Shown in pieces: positions 18,274 to 26,454 of a DNA stretch of 64,000 bases. The notes beneath the pieces are model-generated. The model worked only from the letters and a program-made list of their open reading frames with translations. It made no database searches and was not told the DNA's origin. Both the position numbers and the translations under genes were made by a program. The DNA is taken from contig CP064988.1 of NCBI GenBank assembly GCA_016699855.1, positions 2,012,501 to 2,076,500 on the forward strand. Direction: 5' to 3'. Positions within the stretch are counted from its first letter, which is position 1; each line of letters begins with the position of its first letter. Origin of the DNA: Rhodospirillales bacterium. Its GTDB lineage: Bacteria; Pseudomonadota; Alphaproteobacteria; Reyranellales; Reyranellaceae.

Positions 18274-19422
18274 ATGCTGCCGCTCGCCGGGGTGAAGGTG
18301 ATCGAATTCTGCCAGGTCGCGGCCGGGCCGTTCTGCGGCATGCTGCTGGCCGATCTCGGCGCCGACGTGGTCAAGATCGAGCCGCCCGAGGGCGACATGC
18401 TGCGGCAATGGCCGCCGATCACTGACGGTTTCAGCGAGAATTTCGCGTCCTTGAACCGCGAGAAGCGCTCCGTGCGCCTCGACCTCAAGGATCCCGCGCA
18501 CAAGAAGGCGGCGCGGGCGCTGATCCTGTCGGCCGACGTGGTGGTCGAGAACAACCGCGCCGGCGTGATGGACCGTCTCGGCCTCGGCTACGAATCGCTG
18601 CGCGGCGAGAAGCCCGGCCTCGTCTACTGCTCGATCTCGGCGTTCGGCCAGACCGGCCCGCGCAGCGGCGAGGGCGGTTTCGACGTCACGGTGCAGGCGA
18701 TGAGCGGCATCATGAGCGTCACCGGCGAGCCCGACGGCGCGCCGGTGAAGTGCGGCGTGCCGGTGTCGGACTTCGCCGCCGGGCTCTACGGCGCCTTCGC
18801 GATCGCCGCCAAGCTGCGCGCCGTGGCGCTGGGGGAACCCGGCGGACACATCGACGTCTCGATGCTCGGCGCCAGCCTCGGCATCGCGGCGCTGCAGACC
18901 AGCGAGTTCTTCGGCACCGGCAACGATCCCAAGAAGCTCGGCTCGGCCCACCCGCGCAACGCGCCCTACCAGGCGTTCAAGGCGGCGGACGGGCATTTCG
19001 TCATCGCCGCCGGCAACAACAAACTGTGGGAATCGGTCGCCGATGTCGTCGGCCGCCGCGAATTGCGCGACGATCCGCGCTTCGCGACCACGCTGCTGCG
19101 CGCGCAACACCAGATCGCGCTCAAGGACCTGCTTGAGATCGAGTTCGCGAAGCGGCCGGTCGACCACTGGATCGCGGCGTTCGAGAAGGCCGGCGTGCCG
19201 CACGGCCGCATCAACGCCTACTCGCAGATCCTCGCCGATCCGCAGGTCGAGCACATGGGGTGGGTGCAGCCGATGACGCTGCCGTCGGGCGCCGCGACGC
19301 GGACCTTCGGCTTCCCGGTCAAGCTCGACGGCGCGACGCTGCCGCTGCGCCGCGACCCGCCGGCGCTGGGCGCCGACACCGAGGCGGTGCTGCGCGAGGT
19401 CGCGGCGCGCGCGGCGGAATAA
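18274..19422 (+). CDS. CaiB/BaiF (family III) CoA-transferase
   Basis: A protein of 382 residues from the formyl-CoA:oxalate transferase family, which moves CoA between carboxylic acids through an aspartyl-CoA thioester. The N-terminal VKVIEFCQVAAGPFCGMLLADLGADVVKIEPPEGD is canonical in content. The catalytic Asp is the one in VPVSDFAAGLYG (near residue 166), and the CoA-binding loop SAFGQTGPRSGEGGFD precedes it. Substrate cannot be assigned. A second family member follows after 88 bp on the same strand, so the two may act together on related acyl groups. Confidence 0.92.
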   Translation: MLPLAGVKVIEFCQVAAGPFCGMLLADLGADVVKIEPPEGDMLRQWPPITDGFSENFASLNREKRSVRLDLKDPAHKKAARALILSADVVVENNRAGVMDRLGLGYESLRGEKPGLVYCSISAFGQTGPRSGEGGFDVTVQAMSGIMSVTGEPDGAPVKCGVPVSDFAAGLYGAFAIAAKLRAVALGEPGGHIDVSMLGASLGIAALQTSEFFGTGNDPKKLGSAHPRNAPYQAFKAADGHFVIAAGNNKLWESVADVVGRRELRDDPRFATTLLRAQHQIALKDLLEIEFAKRPVDHWIAAFEKAGVPHGRINAYSQILADPQVEHMGWVQPMTLPSGAATRTFGFPVKLDGATLPLRRDPPALGADTEAVLREVAARAAE

Positions 19423-19510
19423 AGGCGCGGCGCATCCCATCCCCGCGGAAGCGGCTCTGGTGGCGCAAGGCGCGCACGTCGACACTCCAGCCGAAACCGG
19501 GAGGAAATCC

Positions 19511-20704
19511 GTGACCAAACCGTTCGCCGGCATCCGCATCCTCGACTTCACGCGCGTGCTGGCGGGGCCCTACGGCACCTACCAGTTCGCCCTGCTCGGC
19601 GCCGACGTGGTCAAGATCGAGTCGCGCGACGGCGACGACATGCGCCGCGGCGGGCCCGACAAGAAGCTGGCCGACCGCGGCCTGTCGCCAGGGTGGCAGG
19701 CGGTCAACGCCGGCAAGCGCAGCGTCACGCTCGACCTGAAGAAGCCGGAGGCGGTCGAGATCGTGAAGAAGCTCGCCGCCACCGCCGACGTGGTGTGGGA
19801 GAATTTCCGGCCCGGCGTGATGGACGGCCTGGGCATCGGCTACGCGGCGCTGTCGGCGGTCAATCCGCGGCTGATCTACTGCGCGGTGTCGGGCTTCGGC
19901 CAGACCGGGCCGGAGCGCGGCGCGGCGGCGTTCGACGGCATGATCCAGGCGATGTCCGGGCTGATGTCGATCACCGGCCATCCCGAGACCGGCCCGACGC
20001 GCGCCGGCTTCCCGGCATGCGACGTGACCGCCGGCGCGACGGCGGCGTTCGGCGTCGCCACGGCGCTGTTCCAGCGCACCCACACCGGACGCGGCCAGCT
20101 GGTCGACGTCGCGATGCTGGACTCGATGCTGGCGTTCCTCGGCACCGTGGTGGCGGAGTGGACGGTCGGCAAGTCGAAGCCTCGGCAGGCCGGCAACCTC
20201 TCGGTCACGCGCAAGCCCACGGGCGACATGTTCCCGACCGCCGAGGGATACATCGTGCTGGCGGTCATGACCGACAAGCAGTTCGACAGCCTGATGCGCG
20301 AGATCGGCCGGCCCGACGCGGTCGACGATCCGCGCTTCAAGGACTGGGACTCGCGCATCGCCAACGCCGGACCGCTGCGCGCGATCATCGTCGAGGCGAT
20401 GGCCAAGGACACGGCCGCGAACTGGGCGGAGCGGTTGCGCAAGGCCGACGCGCCGTGCGGCAAGGTCTACGGACTCGACGAGATCCTGGCGCATCCGCAG
20501 CTCGGGCACCGCGACGTTCTGCAGGGCTACGACGGCGCGGACGGACGCGTCACGCTGGCCGGCAACGGCTTCAAGCTGGCGCATGGCGGCGGCACGATCG
20601 AGCGGCCGCCGGCGCTGCTCGGACAGCACACCGACGAGATCCTGCGCGAGGCCGGCTACGACGCCGCCGGCGTGGCGCGCCTGCGCGCGCAGCGCGTGGT
20701 GTGA
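19511..20704 (+). CDS. CaiB/BaiF (family III) CoA-transferase, second copy
   Basis: A protein of 397 residues from the same family as its neighbour but clearly a different subfamily. It shows the N-terminal IRILDFTRVLAGPYGTYQFA, SGFGQTGPERGAAAFDGM near residue 130 and the catalytic Asp in FPACDVTAGATAAFG near 175. I choose the GTG at 19511 because GGGAGGA lies six bases upstream and homologues start at the KPFAGIRILDF block. An upstream ATG at 19460 would add 17 residues with no family similarity. A strong hairpin terminator follows the gene. Confidence 0.92.
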   Translation: MTKPFAGIRILDFTRVLAGPYGTYQFALLGADVVKIESRDGDDMRRGGPDKKLADRGLSPGWQAVNAGKRSVTLDLKKPEAVEIVKKLAATADVVWENFRPGVMDGLGIGYAALSAVNPRLIYCAVSGFGQTGPERGAAAFDGMIQAMSGLMSITGHPETGPTRAGFPACDVTAGATAAFGVATALFQRTHTGRGQLVDVAMLDSMLAFLGTVVAEWTVGKSKPRQAGNLSVTRKPTGDMFPTAEGYIVLAVMTDKQFDSLMREIGRPDAVDDPRFKDWDSRIANAGPLRAIIVEAMAKDTAANWAERLRKADAPCGKVYGLDEILAHPQLGHRDVLQGYDGADGRVTLAGNGFKLAHGGGTIERPPALLGQHTDEILREAGYDAAGVARLRAQRVV

Positions 20705-20732
20705 GGCCGCGGGCGCCGTCCCTTCAAACGCC

Positions 20733-20764
20733 GACGGCGCGCCCGGTCTCCCGGACGCGCCGTC
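20733..20764. terminator. Bidirectional hairpin terminator between convergent genes
   Basis: GACGGCGCG pairs with CGCGCCGTC, with an inner CCGG/CCGG stem. It lies between the convergent CoA-transferase (plus) and porin (minus) genes. There is no clear T-run on either side, so efficiency is uncertain. Confidence 0.6.
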
Positions 20765-20795
20765 GTCGTGGACGTCGACCCCGCGGGGTCGCGGA

Positions 20796-21647
20796 TCAGA
20801 ACGCCTTGCCGAGGCTGAAGACGGCGCGGCCCGAGCAGTAGTTGAACCCGCCGCCGTTGCAGCGGCTCTTGCTGATGTTGGTGTCGACGTAAGTCAGGCC
20901 GAGGTCGATGCCGTAGACCGTCGCGACCAGCCCGATCTGCCACTCCGTGTAGTCCGGGTTGAAGAAGCGGGCATTGCGCTGGATCGACTGGTGACCGATG
21001 CCGGCGAAGGCCTTGAACGAGACCTTCTCGTGGATCGTGATGAAGCTGAGCGGCACCGTCAGCATCGCGCCCTTGTACCAGGCGTCGCCCGAGTTGGCGA
21101 AGAAGTTCGGGCTGTAGCGCACCTGGCCGGAGAGCTGGGCGAAGCCGAAATCGTAGGTCAGCTGGCCGCCGAACTCGTCGAACGGCAGTCGCGCGGCCTT
21201 GAGCGCGCCGGGATAGCGGTAGCCGATCCAGCCGAGGTCGATGAGCAGCTTCTCGTCGAAAGCCTTGAACTTCACGCCGGCGACCATGTCGATCTCGACC
21301 GACTCGTCGACATCGGGCGAGAAGTTGACGCTGCTGCCCCAGAAGCCGCCGTAGATCGATATCGGCAGCCCGGTGAACGCCAGCGGCACCTCGTAGGTGA
21401 GCCCGCCCTGCAGGGCCGGATCGTTCTTGCTCTGCGAGATGCCGCGGAAGCGGTAGTCGCTCGTGAGCGTCACGACGCCCGTGATCATGCCGCCGAACGG
21501 CGCGTTCGGCTCCGGCGCGGCCGGCGCCGCCGGCGCGGGCGCCGGTGCGGGCGTCGCGGCCGGGGCGGTCTGCGCCAGACCGACAGCGGGAGCGCCGACG
21601 ATGGCGGCGGCCATGGCCGCCCACACGGTGAAACTCTTGATCTTCAT
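20796..21647 (-). CDS. TorF family putative outer-membrane porin
   Basis: A protein of 283 residues with a signal peptide (residues 1-25, MKIKSFTVWAAMAAAIVGAP... ending GLAQ), then an Ala/Pro linker (about 26-48), then a beta-barrel-like region. That region begins GVVTLTSDYRFRGISQSKNDPA, the hallmark of the TIGR02001/TorF family. Alternating hydrophobic strands and the terminal aromatic (GKAF) fit an outer-membrane barrel. Cargo is unknown. It is the gene immediately upstream (divergent) of the nitrogen-sensing glnK-amtB operon, but no shared regulation is evident. The ATG at 21647 is chosen for the signal peptide; an upstream frame extension lacks it. Confidence 0.85.
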   Translation of the reverse strand: MKIKSFTVWAAMAAAIVGAPAVGLAQTAPAATPAPAPAPAAPAAPEPNAPFGGMITGVVTLTSDYRFRGISQSKNDPALQGGLTYEVPLAFTGLPISIYGGFWGSSVNFSPDVDESVEIDMVAGVKFKAFDEKLLIDLGWIGYRYPGALKAARLPFDEFGGQLTYDFGFAQLSGQVRYSPNFFANSGDAWYKGAMLTVPLSFITIHEKVSFKAFAGIGHQSIQRNARFFNPDYTEWQIGLVATVYGIDLGLTYVDTNISKSRCNGGGFNYCSGRAVFSLGKAF

Positions 21648-21902
21648 CGACGTCACCCTTCGATCGTTTCGGCACATGGCTCGATGGCCCGCACGCGCGG
21701 CTTCGCGCATCCGCCGCTGCAAGCCGCGTGCCGGACGGACTAGGTGCAGGACAGCGCTGTTACAAGCGTCTTGAACGACGGGCGCGGGTGAATTGCGCGG
21801 GGCGCGCGGCGGACGGTCGCGATTCGGGCAATCTGCGCGTTTTCACGGCAGGGCCGCGGCTTGCGGCGCGGCGCGGCCGGTCGCGGCGGGCGCGTACGGT
21901 GA

Positions 21903-21918
21903 TGGCACGAAACTTGAT
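21903..21918 (+). promoter_or_regulatory. Sigma54 (RpoN) type promoter upstream of the first glnK
   Basis: TGGCACGAAACTTGAT matches the -24/-12 consensus TGGCACG-N4-TTGCW except for A in place of C in the -12 GC. GG to GA spacing is 10 bp. Transcription would start near 21929, about 68 bases before glnK. Nitrogen-regulated glnK-amtB operons are commonly sigma54/NtrC dependent. The rest of the gap 21648-21996 shows no other gene. Confidence 0.75.
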
Positions 21919-21996
21919 GTGGTCCCCCGAGCTTTCCCGCGCCCCCGGCCATGATGGACGTCGGCGCGGCCGAGAGATGGATGTCAGGGGGATGCG

Positions 21997-22335
21997 ATGA
22001 AGCTGGTGATCGCGGTCATCAAGCCCTTCAAGCTGGACGAGGTGCGCGAGGCGCTCACCGCGGTCGGCGTGCAGGGCTTGACGGTGACCGAAGTGAAGGG
22101 TTTCGGCCGCCAGAAGGGCCAGACCGAGATCTACCGCGGCGCCGAGTACGCCGTGAGTTTCTTGCCCAAGGTGAAGATCGAGATCGTCGTGGCCGACGGA
22201 CTGGTCGAGCAGGTCGTCGAGACGATCCGCAAGACGGCCAGCACCGGCAAGATCGGCGACGGCAAGATCTTCGTGCTCGCGGTCTCGCAGGCGGTTCGCA
22301 TCCGCACCGGCGAGACCGGCGGCGACGCGCTCTGA
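21997..22335 (+). CDS. glnK: Nitrogen regulatory protein P-II (GlnK type), first copy
   Basis: A 112-residue trimeric signalling protein that reads ATP/ADP and 2-oxoglutarate and binds AmtB to block ammonium uptake when nitrogen is plentiful. The T-loop RGAEYAVSFLP carries the uridylylation site Tyr51. The C-terminal GKIGDGKIFVL and RIRTGETG blocks are P-II signatures. The downstream amtB starts 7 bp after the stop, which supports the GlnK assignment over GlnB. A sigma54-like promoter lies upstream. Confidence 0.96.
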   Translation: MKLVIAVIKPFKLDEVREALTAVGVQGLTVTEVKGFGRQKGQTEIYRGAEYAVSFLPKVKIEIVVADGLVEQVVETIRKTASTGKIGDGKIFVLAVSQAVRIRTGETGGDAL

Positions 22336-22342
22336 TCGGGGG

Positions 22343-23746
22343 ATGACGACGATGAACACGAAACGGTTCCGCGACCTCGGCCTCGCCGCCGCCGGCGCCG
22401 GCCTCACGGCCGTCTACGCGCTGACGACGCTGGCGCAGACCACGCCGCCCGCCGCGACCCCGCCGGCGGCGCCCGCCGCCCCGGCCGCGCCGGCGGCCGC
22501 GGCCCTCAAGATCGACACCGGCGACACCGCCTGGATGCTGATCTCGACGGCGCTGGTCCTGATGATGACCATCCCCGGCCTGGCGCTGTTCTACGGCGGC
22601 ATGGTGCGCAAGAAGAACGTGCTCGCGACCACCATGCAGAGCTTCGCCATCTGCTGCCTCGTCACCGTGCTCTGGATGGTGCTCGGCTACAGCCTGGCGT
22701 TCACCGAGGGCAACGCCTATTTCGGCGGGCTGGGGCGCTTCTTCCTCGCCGGCCTGAAGGTCGACGGCATCATCGACCTCGCGAAGACCATCCCCGAATC
22801 GGTCTTCATGTGCTTCCAGCTCACCTTCGCGATCATCACCCCGGCGCTGATCGCGGGCGCCTTCGCGGAGCGCATGAAGTTCTCGGCCCTGCTGTGGTTC
22901 ACGGGCCTATGGTCGCTCCTGGTCTACGCGCCGATCGCGCACGGCGTGTGGGGTCCGGGCGGCTTCATGGGCGCCGACGGCTGGTTCGGCAAGTCCTCCA
23001 TGCTGGACTTCGCGGGCGGCACCGTGGTGCACATCAACGCCGGCGTCGCCGGACTGGTCTGCGCCTACGTGGTCGGCAAGCGCCGCAACTACGGGACCGA
23101 GAACATGGCGCCGCACAACCTGGTGCTGTCGTTGATCGGCGCCTCGCTGCTGTGGGTCGGCTGGTTCGGCTTCAACGCCGGCTCGGCGCTCGGCGCCAAC
23201 GGCAACGCGGGCATGGCCATGGCCGTGACCCAGATCGCCGCCGCCGCCGCGGCGCTGGCGTGGATGTTCGCCGAGTGGGTCGTCCTCAAGAAGCCGTCGG
23301 TCCTCGGCATCGTGTCGGGCGCGGTCGCCGGCCTCGTGGCCATCACGCCGGCCTCCGGCTTCGTCGATCCCACGGCGGCGCTGGTCATCGGCATCGTCGC
23401 CGGCGTGGTCTGCTTCCTCGGCGCGACGACGCTCAAGAAGGCGATGGGCTACGACGACTCGCTGGACGCCTTCGGCGTGCACGGCATCGGCGGCCTGGTC
23501 GGCGCCGTCCTCACCGGCGTGTTCGCCAAGGCGGCGATCGGCGGCGAGGGCAAGTCCGGCCTGATCGACGGCGCGCCGGGCCAGGTGCTCGTCCAGATCT
23601 ACGGCTCGTGCATCACCATGGTGTACTGCGCGATCGTGACCTTCGTGATCCTCAAGATCGTCGACGTGACCATCGGCCTGCGCGCCGATCCGGAGCACGA
23701 GGTCGAGGGTCTCGACATCAACCTGCACGGCGAGACCGTGCACTGA
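22343..23746 (+). CDS. amtB: Ammonium transporter AmtB, first copy
   Basis: An inner-membrane ammonium channel/transporter of 467 residues. A hydrophobic N-terminal leader and an Ala/Pro stretch (about residues 30-52) precede the first membrane helix at DTAWMLISTALVLMMTIPGL. Eleven membrane segments are expected. The twin pore histidines are present in GGTVVHINAGVAG (first) and DAFGVHGIGGLVG (second), and the gate Phe region lies in FNAGSALG. The C-terminal tail DPEHEVEGLDINLHGETVH is the GlnK-binding tail. It is cotranscribed with glnK (7-bp gap) and followed by two hairpins. ATGs at 22343 and 22352 are both possible. Confidence 0.96.
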   Translation: MTTMNTKRFRDLGLAAAGAGLTAVYALTTLAQTTPPAATPPAAPAAPAAPAAAALKIDTGDTAWMLISTALVLMMTIPGLALFYGGMVRKKNVLATTMQSFAICCLVTVLWMVLGYSLAFTEGNAYFGGLGRFFLAGLKVDGIIDLAKTIPESVFMCFQLTFAIITPALIAGAFAERMKFSALLWFTGLWSLLVYAPIAHGVWGPGGFMGADGWFGKSSMLDFAGGTVVHINAGVAGLVCAYVVGKRRNYGTENMAPHNLVLSLIGASLLWVGWFGFNAGSALGANGNAGMAMAVTQIAAAAAALAWMFAEWVVLKKPSVLGIVSGAVAGLVAITPASGFVDPTAALVIGIVAGVVCFLGATTLKKAMGYDDSLDAFGVHGIGGLVGAVLTGVFAKAAIGGEGKSGLIDGAPGQVLVQIYGSCITMVYCAIVTFVILKIVDVTIGLRADPEHEVEGLDINLHGETVH

Positions 23747-23752
23747 CGAACA

Positions 23753-23780
23753 CGGAGCGGAGCCGCGCGGCTCCGCTCCG
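23753..23780 (+). repeat. Perfect 28-bp palindrome after amtB
   Basis: The 14-base arm CGGAGCGGAGCCGC is followed directly by its reverse complement, 7 bp past the amtB stop. There is no T-run after it. It may protect the transcript end or act with the stronger terminator about 50 bp downstream. Confidence 0.6.
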
Positions 23781-23829
23781 ACCGCGTTCCCCTCCGCCGC
23801 CCGGTCGCTCGCACCCGGTGGCTCCTTCG

Positions 23830-23859
23830 AACCCGGCGCCGCGGCGCCGGGTTTTTTTC
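23830..23859 (+). terminator. Rho-independent terminator of the first glnK-amtB operon
   Basis: The stem AACCCGGCGCC/GGCGCCGGGTT around a 2-base centre is followed by a run of seven T in total (GGTTTTTTTCG). It is a textbook intrinsic terminator and separates the two glnK-amtB operons. Confidence 0.9.
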
Positions 23860-24030
23860 GTCGTCGGCGCCGATGAACCGACGCGACTGTCCAATTTCTG
23901 CCCACCGCCGCCTAGATTCGCCGCAGACATCGATCGATCGATGCCTACCATATGCGCGCCGCATCTCCGACGGATCCTCACAAATCCACAAATTCTTTAC
24001 TTTTCAATGCCTTGAATAAGATCAAAAATT

Positions 24031-24047
24031 AGGCACAATCTTTGCAT
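24031..24047 (+). promoter_or_regulatory. Sigma54 (RpoN) type promoter upstream of the second glnK
   Basis: AGGCACAATCTTTGCAT has GG (24032-24033) and GC (24044-24045) separated by exactly 10 bp, matching the -24/-12 sigma54 consensus with one mismatch (A for T at the first base). It lies about 80 bp before the second glnK, in an AT-rich stretch (about 23985-24050) unusual for this genome. The gap 23747-24124 holds this promoter, two hairpins and no gene. Confidence 0.8.
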
Positions 24048-24124
24048 CACGCCTACATGGCGATTGTCTTCCGAATGGGCGCGCTTCACGCGCGCCAACG
24101 CCGAACATGGAGGGATCCGAGCCC

Positions 24125-24463
24125 ATGAAACTGATCATCGCGATCATCAAGCCTTTCAAACTCGAGGAAGTGCGCGAAGCGCTGACCGGCATGGGCGTCC
24201 AGGGCCTGACGGTCTCGGAGGTCAAGGGCTACGGCCGCCAGAAGGGCCAGACGGAGATCTACCGCGGCGCCGAGTACGCCGTGAACTTCCTTCCCAAGGT
24301 GAAGATCGAGGCGGTGCTGGAAGACGCCCAGGTCGACCGCGCGGTCGAGGCGATCCAGAAGGCGGCCGCCACGGGCAAGATCGGCGACGGCAAGGTGTTC
24401 GTGCTCGACGTCGCGCACGCCGTGCGCATCCGCACCGGCGAGACCGGCAACGAGGCGCTGTGA
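24125..24463 (+). CDS. glnK: Nitrogen regulatory protein P-II (GlnK type), second copy
   Basis: A 112-residue P-II signal protein, very similar to the copy at 21997. It carries Tyr51 in RGAEYAVNFLP and GKIGDGKVFVL / RIRTGETGNEAL near the C-terminus. An in-frame ATG at 24107 exists, but the family start is MKLIIAIIKPFKLEEV at 24125, with GGAGG upstream. It is followed after 39 bp by a second amtB. The pair duplicates the operon just upstream, and differences in T-loop and C-terminal residues suggest each P-II may pair with its own transporter. Confidence 0.95.
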   Translation: MKLIIAIIKPFKLEEVREALTGMGVQGLTVSEVKGYGRQKGQTEIYRGAEYAVNFLPKVKIEAVLEDAQVDRAVEAIQKAAATGKIGDGKVFVLDVAHAVRIRTGETGNEAL

Positions 24464-24502
24464 GGCCGCCACGCCGCGCCTGAAAATCAAGGGGAGAGAG
24501 AT

Positions 24503-25844
24503 ATGACGACGTCCGCAACGCCGCGCGCCTTGGCGCGCGCGCTCGCGCCGCTCGCCGCCGCCGGCCTGGCGCTGCTGCCCGGCCTGGCGATGGCAGCCGA
24601 CAAGCCGAAGATCGACAGCGGCGACACCGCCTGGATGATCGTCGCCACCGCGCTGGTGCTGATGATGTCGCTGCCCGGCCTGGCGCTGTTCTACGCCGGC
24701 ATGGTGCGCAGGAAGAACGTGCTGGCGACCACCGCGCAGACGCTGGCGACGGTGGCGCTGGTGTCGGTGCTGTGGGTCGTCGTCGGTTACAGCCTGGTGT
24801 TCACCAAGGGCAACGCCTTCATCGGCGATTTCTCGCGGCTGTTCATGTCCGGCATGACGATGGACTCGGTGCACGACCTCGCCAAGACCGTGCCCGAGAA
24901 CGTCTTCATGATGTTCCAGCTGACGTTCGCCGCGATCACGCCGGCGATCGTCGTCGGCGCGCTGGCCGACCGGCTGAAAATTCTCGGCCATGCTGTGGAT
25001 CATGGGCCTGTGGCTGCTGTTCGTGTACTGCCCCGTCGCCCACTGGGTGTGGGGCGGCGGCTTCCTCGGCGACGGCGGCTGGCTGGGCGAGAAGGGCGTG
25101 CTCGACTTCGCCGGCGGCATCGTCGTGCATATCAACGCCGGAATCGCCGGCCTCGTCGCCTGCATCGTGATCGGACCGCGGCGCGGCTATCCGCACGAGA
25201 ACATGGCGCCGCACAACATGGTGCTGACGATGGTCGGCGTGTCGCTGCTGTGGGTCGGCTGGTTCGGCTTCAACGCCGGCTCGGCGGTGGCCGCCGATTC
25301 GCGCGCCGGCATGGCGATGACCGTGACGCACGTTTCGGCCGCCACGGCGGCGCTGGCGTGGATGTTCGCGGAGTGGGCGACGCTGGGCAAGCCCAGCCTG
25401 CTGGGCATCGCGTCGGGCGCGGTGGCGGGGCTCGGCACGATCACCCCAGCCTCCGGCTTCGTCGACGTCGGCGGCGCGCTGGCGATCGGACTCGTCGCCG
25501 GGCTGGCCTGCTTCTACGCCTCGACCGCGTTCAAGCGGCGTATGGGCTACGACGACTCGCTCGACGTGTTCGGCGTGCACGGGGTCGGCGGCATCGCCGG
25601 CACGCTGCTGGCCGGCGTGTTCGCGTCCAGCGCCATCGCCGGCCCGGACGTGAAGGGCCTGATCGAGGGCAACGGTGGACAGCTGATGAAGCAGCTCTGG
25701 GGGATCCTGGCCTGCGTCGCGTGGTCGGGCGCCGTCACCTGGATCATCATGAAGATCGTCGACGTCACCGTGGGGCTTCGCGTCACGCCCGAGCAGGAGG
25801 TCGAAGGCCTCGACATCAACCTGCACGGCGAATCGGTGCACTAG
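24503..25844 (+). pseudogene. amtB: Ammonium transporter AmtB, second copy, interrupted by a single-base frameshift
   Basis: The reading frame begins MTTSATPRALARALAP, with a signal-like leader ending AMAADKP. It follows AmtB through ITPAIVVGALADRLK. At the run of four A (24977-24980) the frame shifts; dropping one A restores LKFSAMLWIMGLWLLFVYCP and a 446-residue protein ending in the usual INLHGESVH tail. Both pore His are present in the restored protein (GIVVHINAGIAG and DVFGVHGVGG). As read, translation would leave the family after about 160 residues. An extra base in a homopolymer is a likely sequence error. The ribosome site GGGGAGAGAG precedes the ATG. Confidence 0.9.
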
Positions 25845-25976
25845 GCCCGCCGCCGGTCGCGGCGGCACGGAAGCGGGCGGGGCGCGGTCCATGATCGCGC
25901 CCCATTTGCGTGGCGTCATCCCGCCACCGCCGGCCGTCCCCGTGATAGGGTCGCGCCGTCCGTCGACGCCGGCGCA

Positions 25977-26435
25977 ATGAAACGGAGTTCGCCAATGCCC
26001 CCCCGCCTCCTCCATCCCGTGATTCTCGCCGGCGCGCTCGCCGGCCTCCTCTCCGCCTGCGCGACCGGCTCCGGTGGCGGCGCGTCGTCGTCCGGCGGGC
26101 GCCTCGTCGAGGCGTTCGATCCCACCGGCAGCGCGCTGTCGGCGGCGTTCCGCAAGCCGACGCCGGAGGGCGCCGCGCAGGCGGCGCTGTCCGAGCACGT
26201 CACCAGCGCGGCGTTCCTCGAGCAGTATCCGGCGACGCGACGGGCCGCGAATTGCGGGCCGACCGGCCCCTGCGCCCACCGCGTGGCGCTGGTCTACGTC
26301 GACGGCCGCGGACGGCCGGTCGGCGAGCCGCCGAGCTGCGGGCGGATCACGGCGACGCTGGACCGCGCCGCGTCGGGCCGCGTGGCGGTGCAGTCCGTGG
26401 CGTGGGACAGCCGCGGCGGGGTCTGCGGGAAATAG
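25977..26435 (+). CDS. Small predicted lipoprotein of unknown function
   Basis: A protein of 152 residues with a lipoprotein signal ending in the lipobox LLSAC near residue 27, then a Gly/Ser-rich linker (TGSGGGASSSGG). The rest contains a Cys pair region (AANCGPTGPC) and ends GGVCGK, so four cysteines may form disulfides outside the cytoplasm. No family recognised. It is convergent with the M20 amidohydrolase 19 bp away. The first ATG is at 25977 and a second at 25995 would shorten the n-region while keeping the signal. Confidence 0.7.
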   Translation: MKRSSPMPPRLLHPVILAGALAGLLSACATGSGGGASSSGGRLVEAFDPTGSALSAAFRKPTPEGAAQAALSEHVTSAAFLEQYPATRRAANCGPTGPCAHRVALVYVDGRGRPVGEPPSCGRITATLDRAASGRVAVQSVAWDSRGGVCGK

Positions 26436-26454
26436 ACGCCGGCGCCGCGCCGTC

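Noticed and set aside
23927..23942. Short GATC/ATCG repeat (CGATCGATCGATG) before the second glnK
   Set aside because: Too short to be more than chance; no matching partner found.
25845..25976. Terminator after the second amtB
   Set aside because: GCCCGCCGCCGG and GCGGCGGC could pair, but the stem is imperfect and has no T-run.
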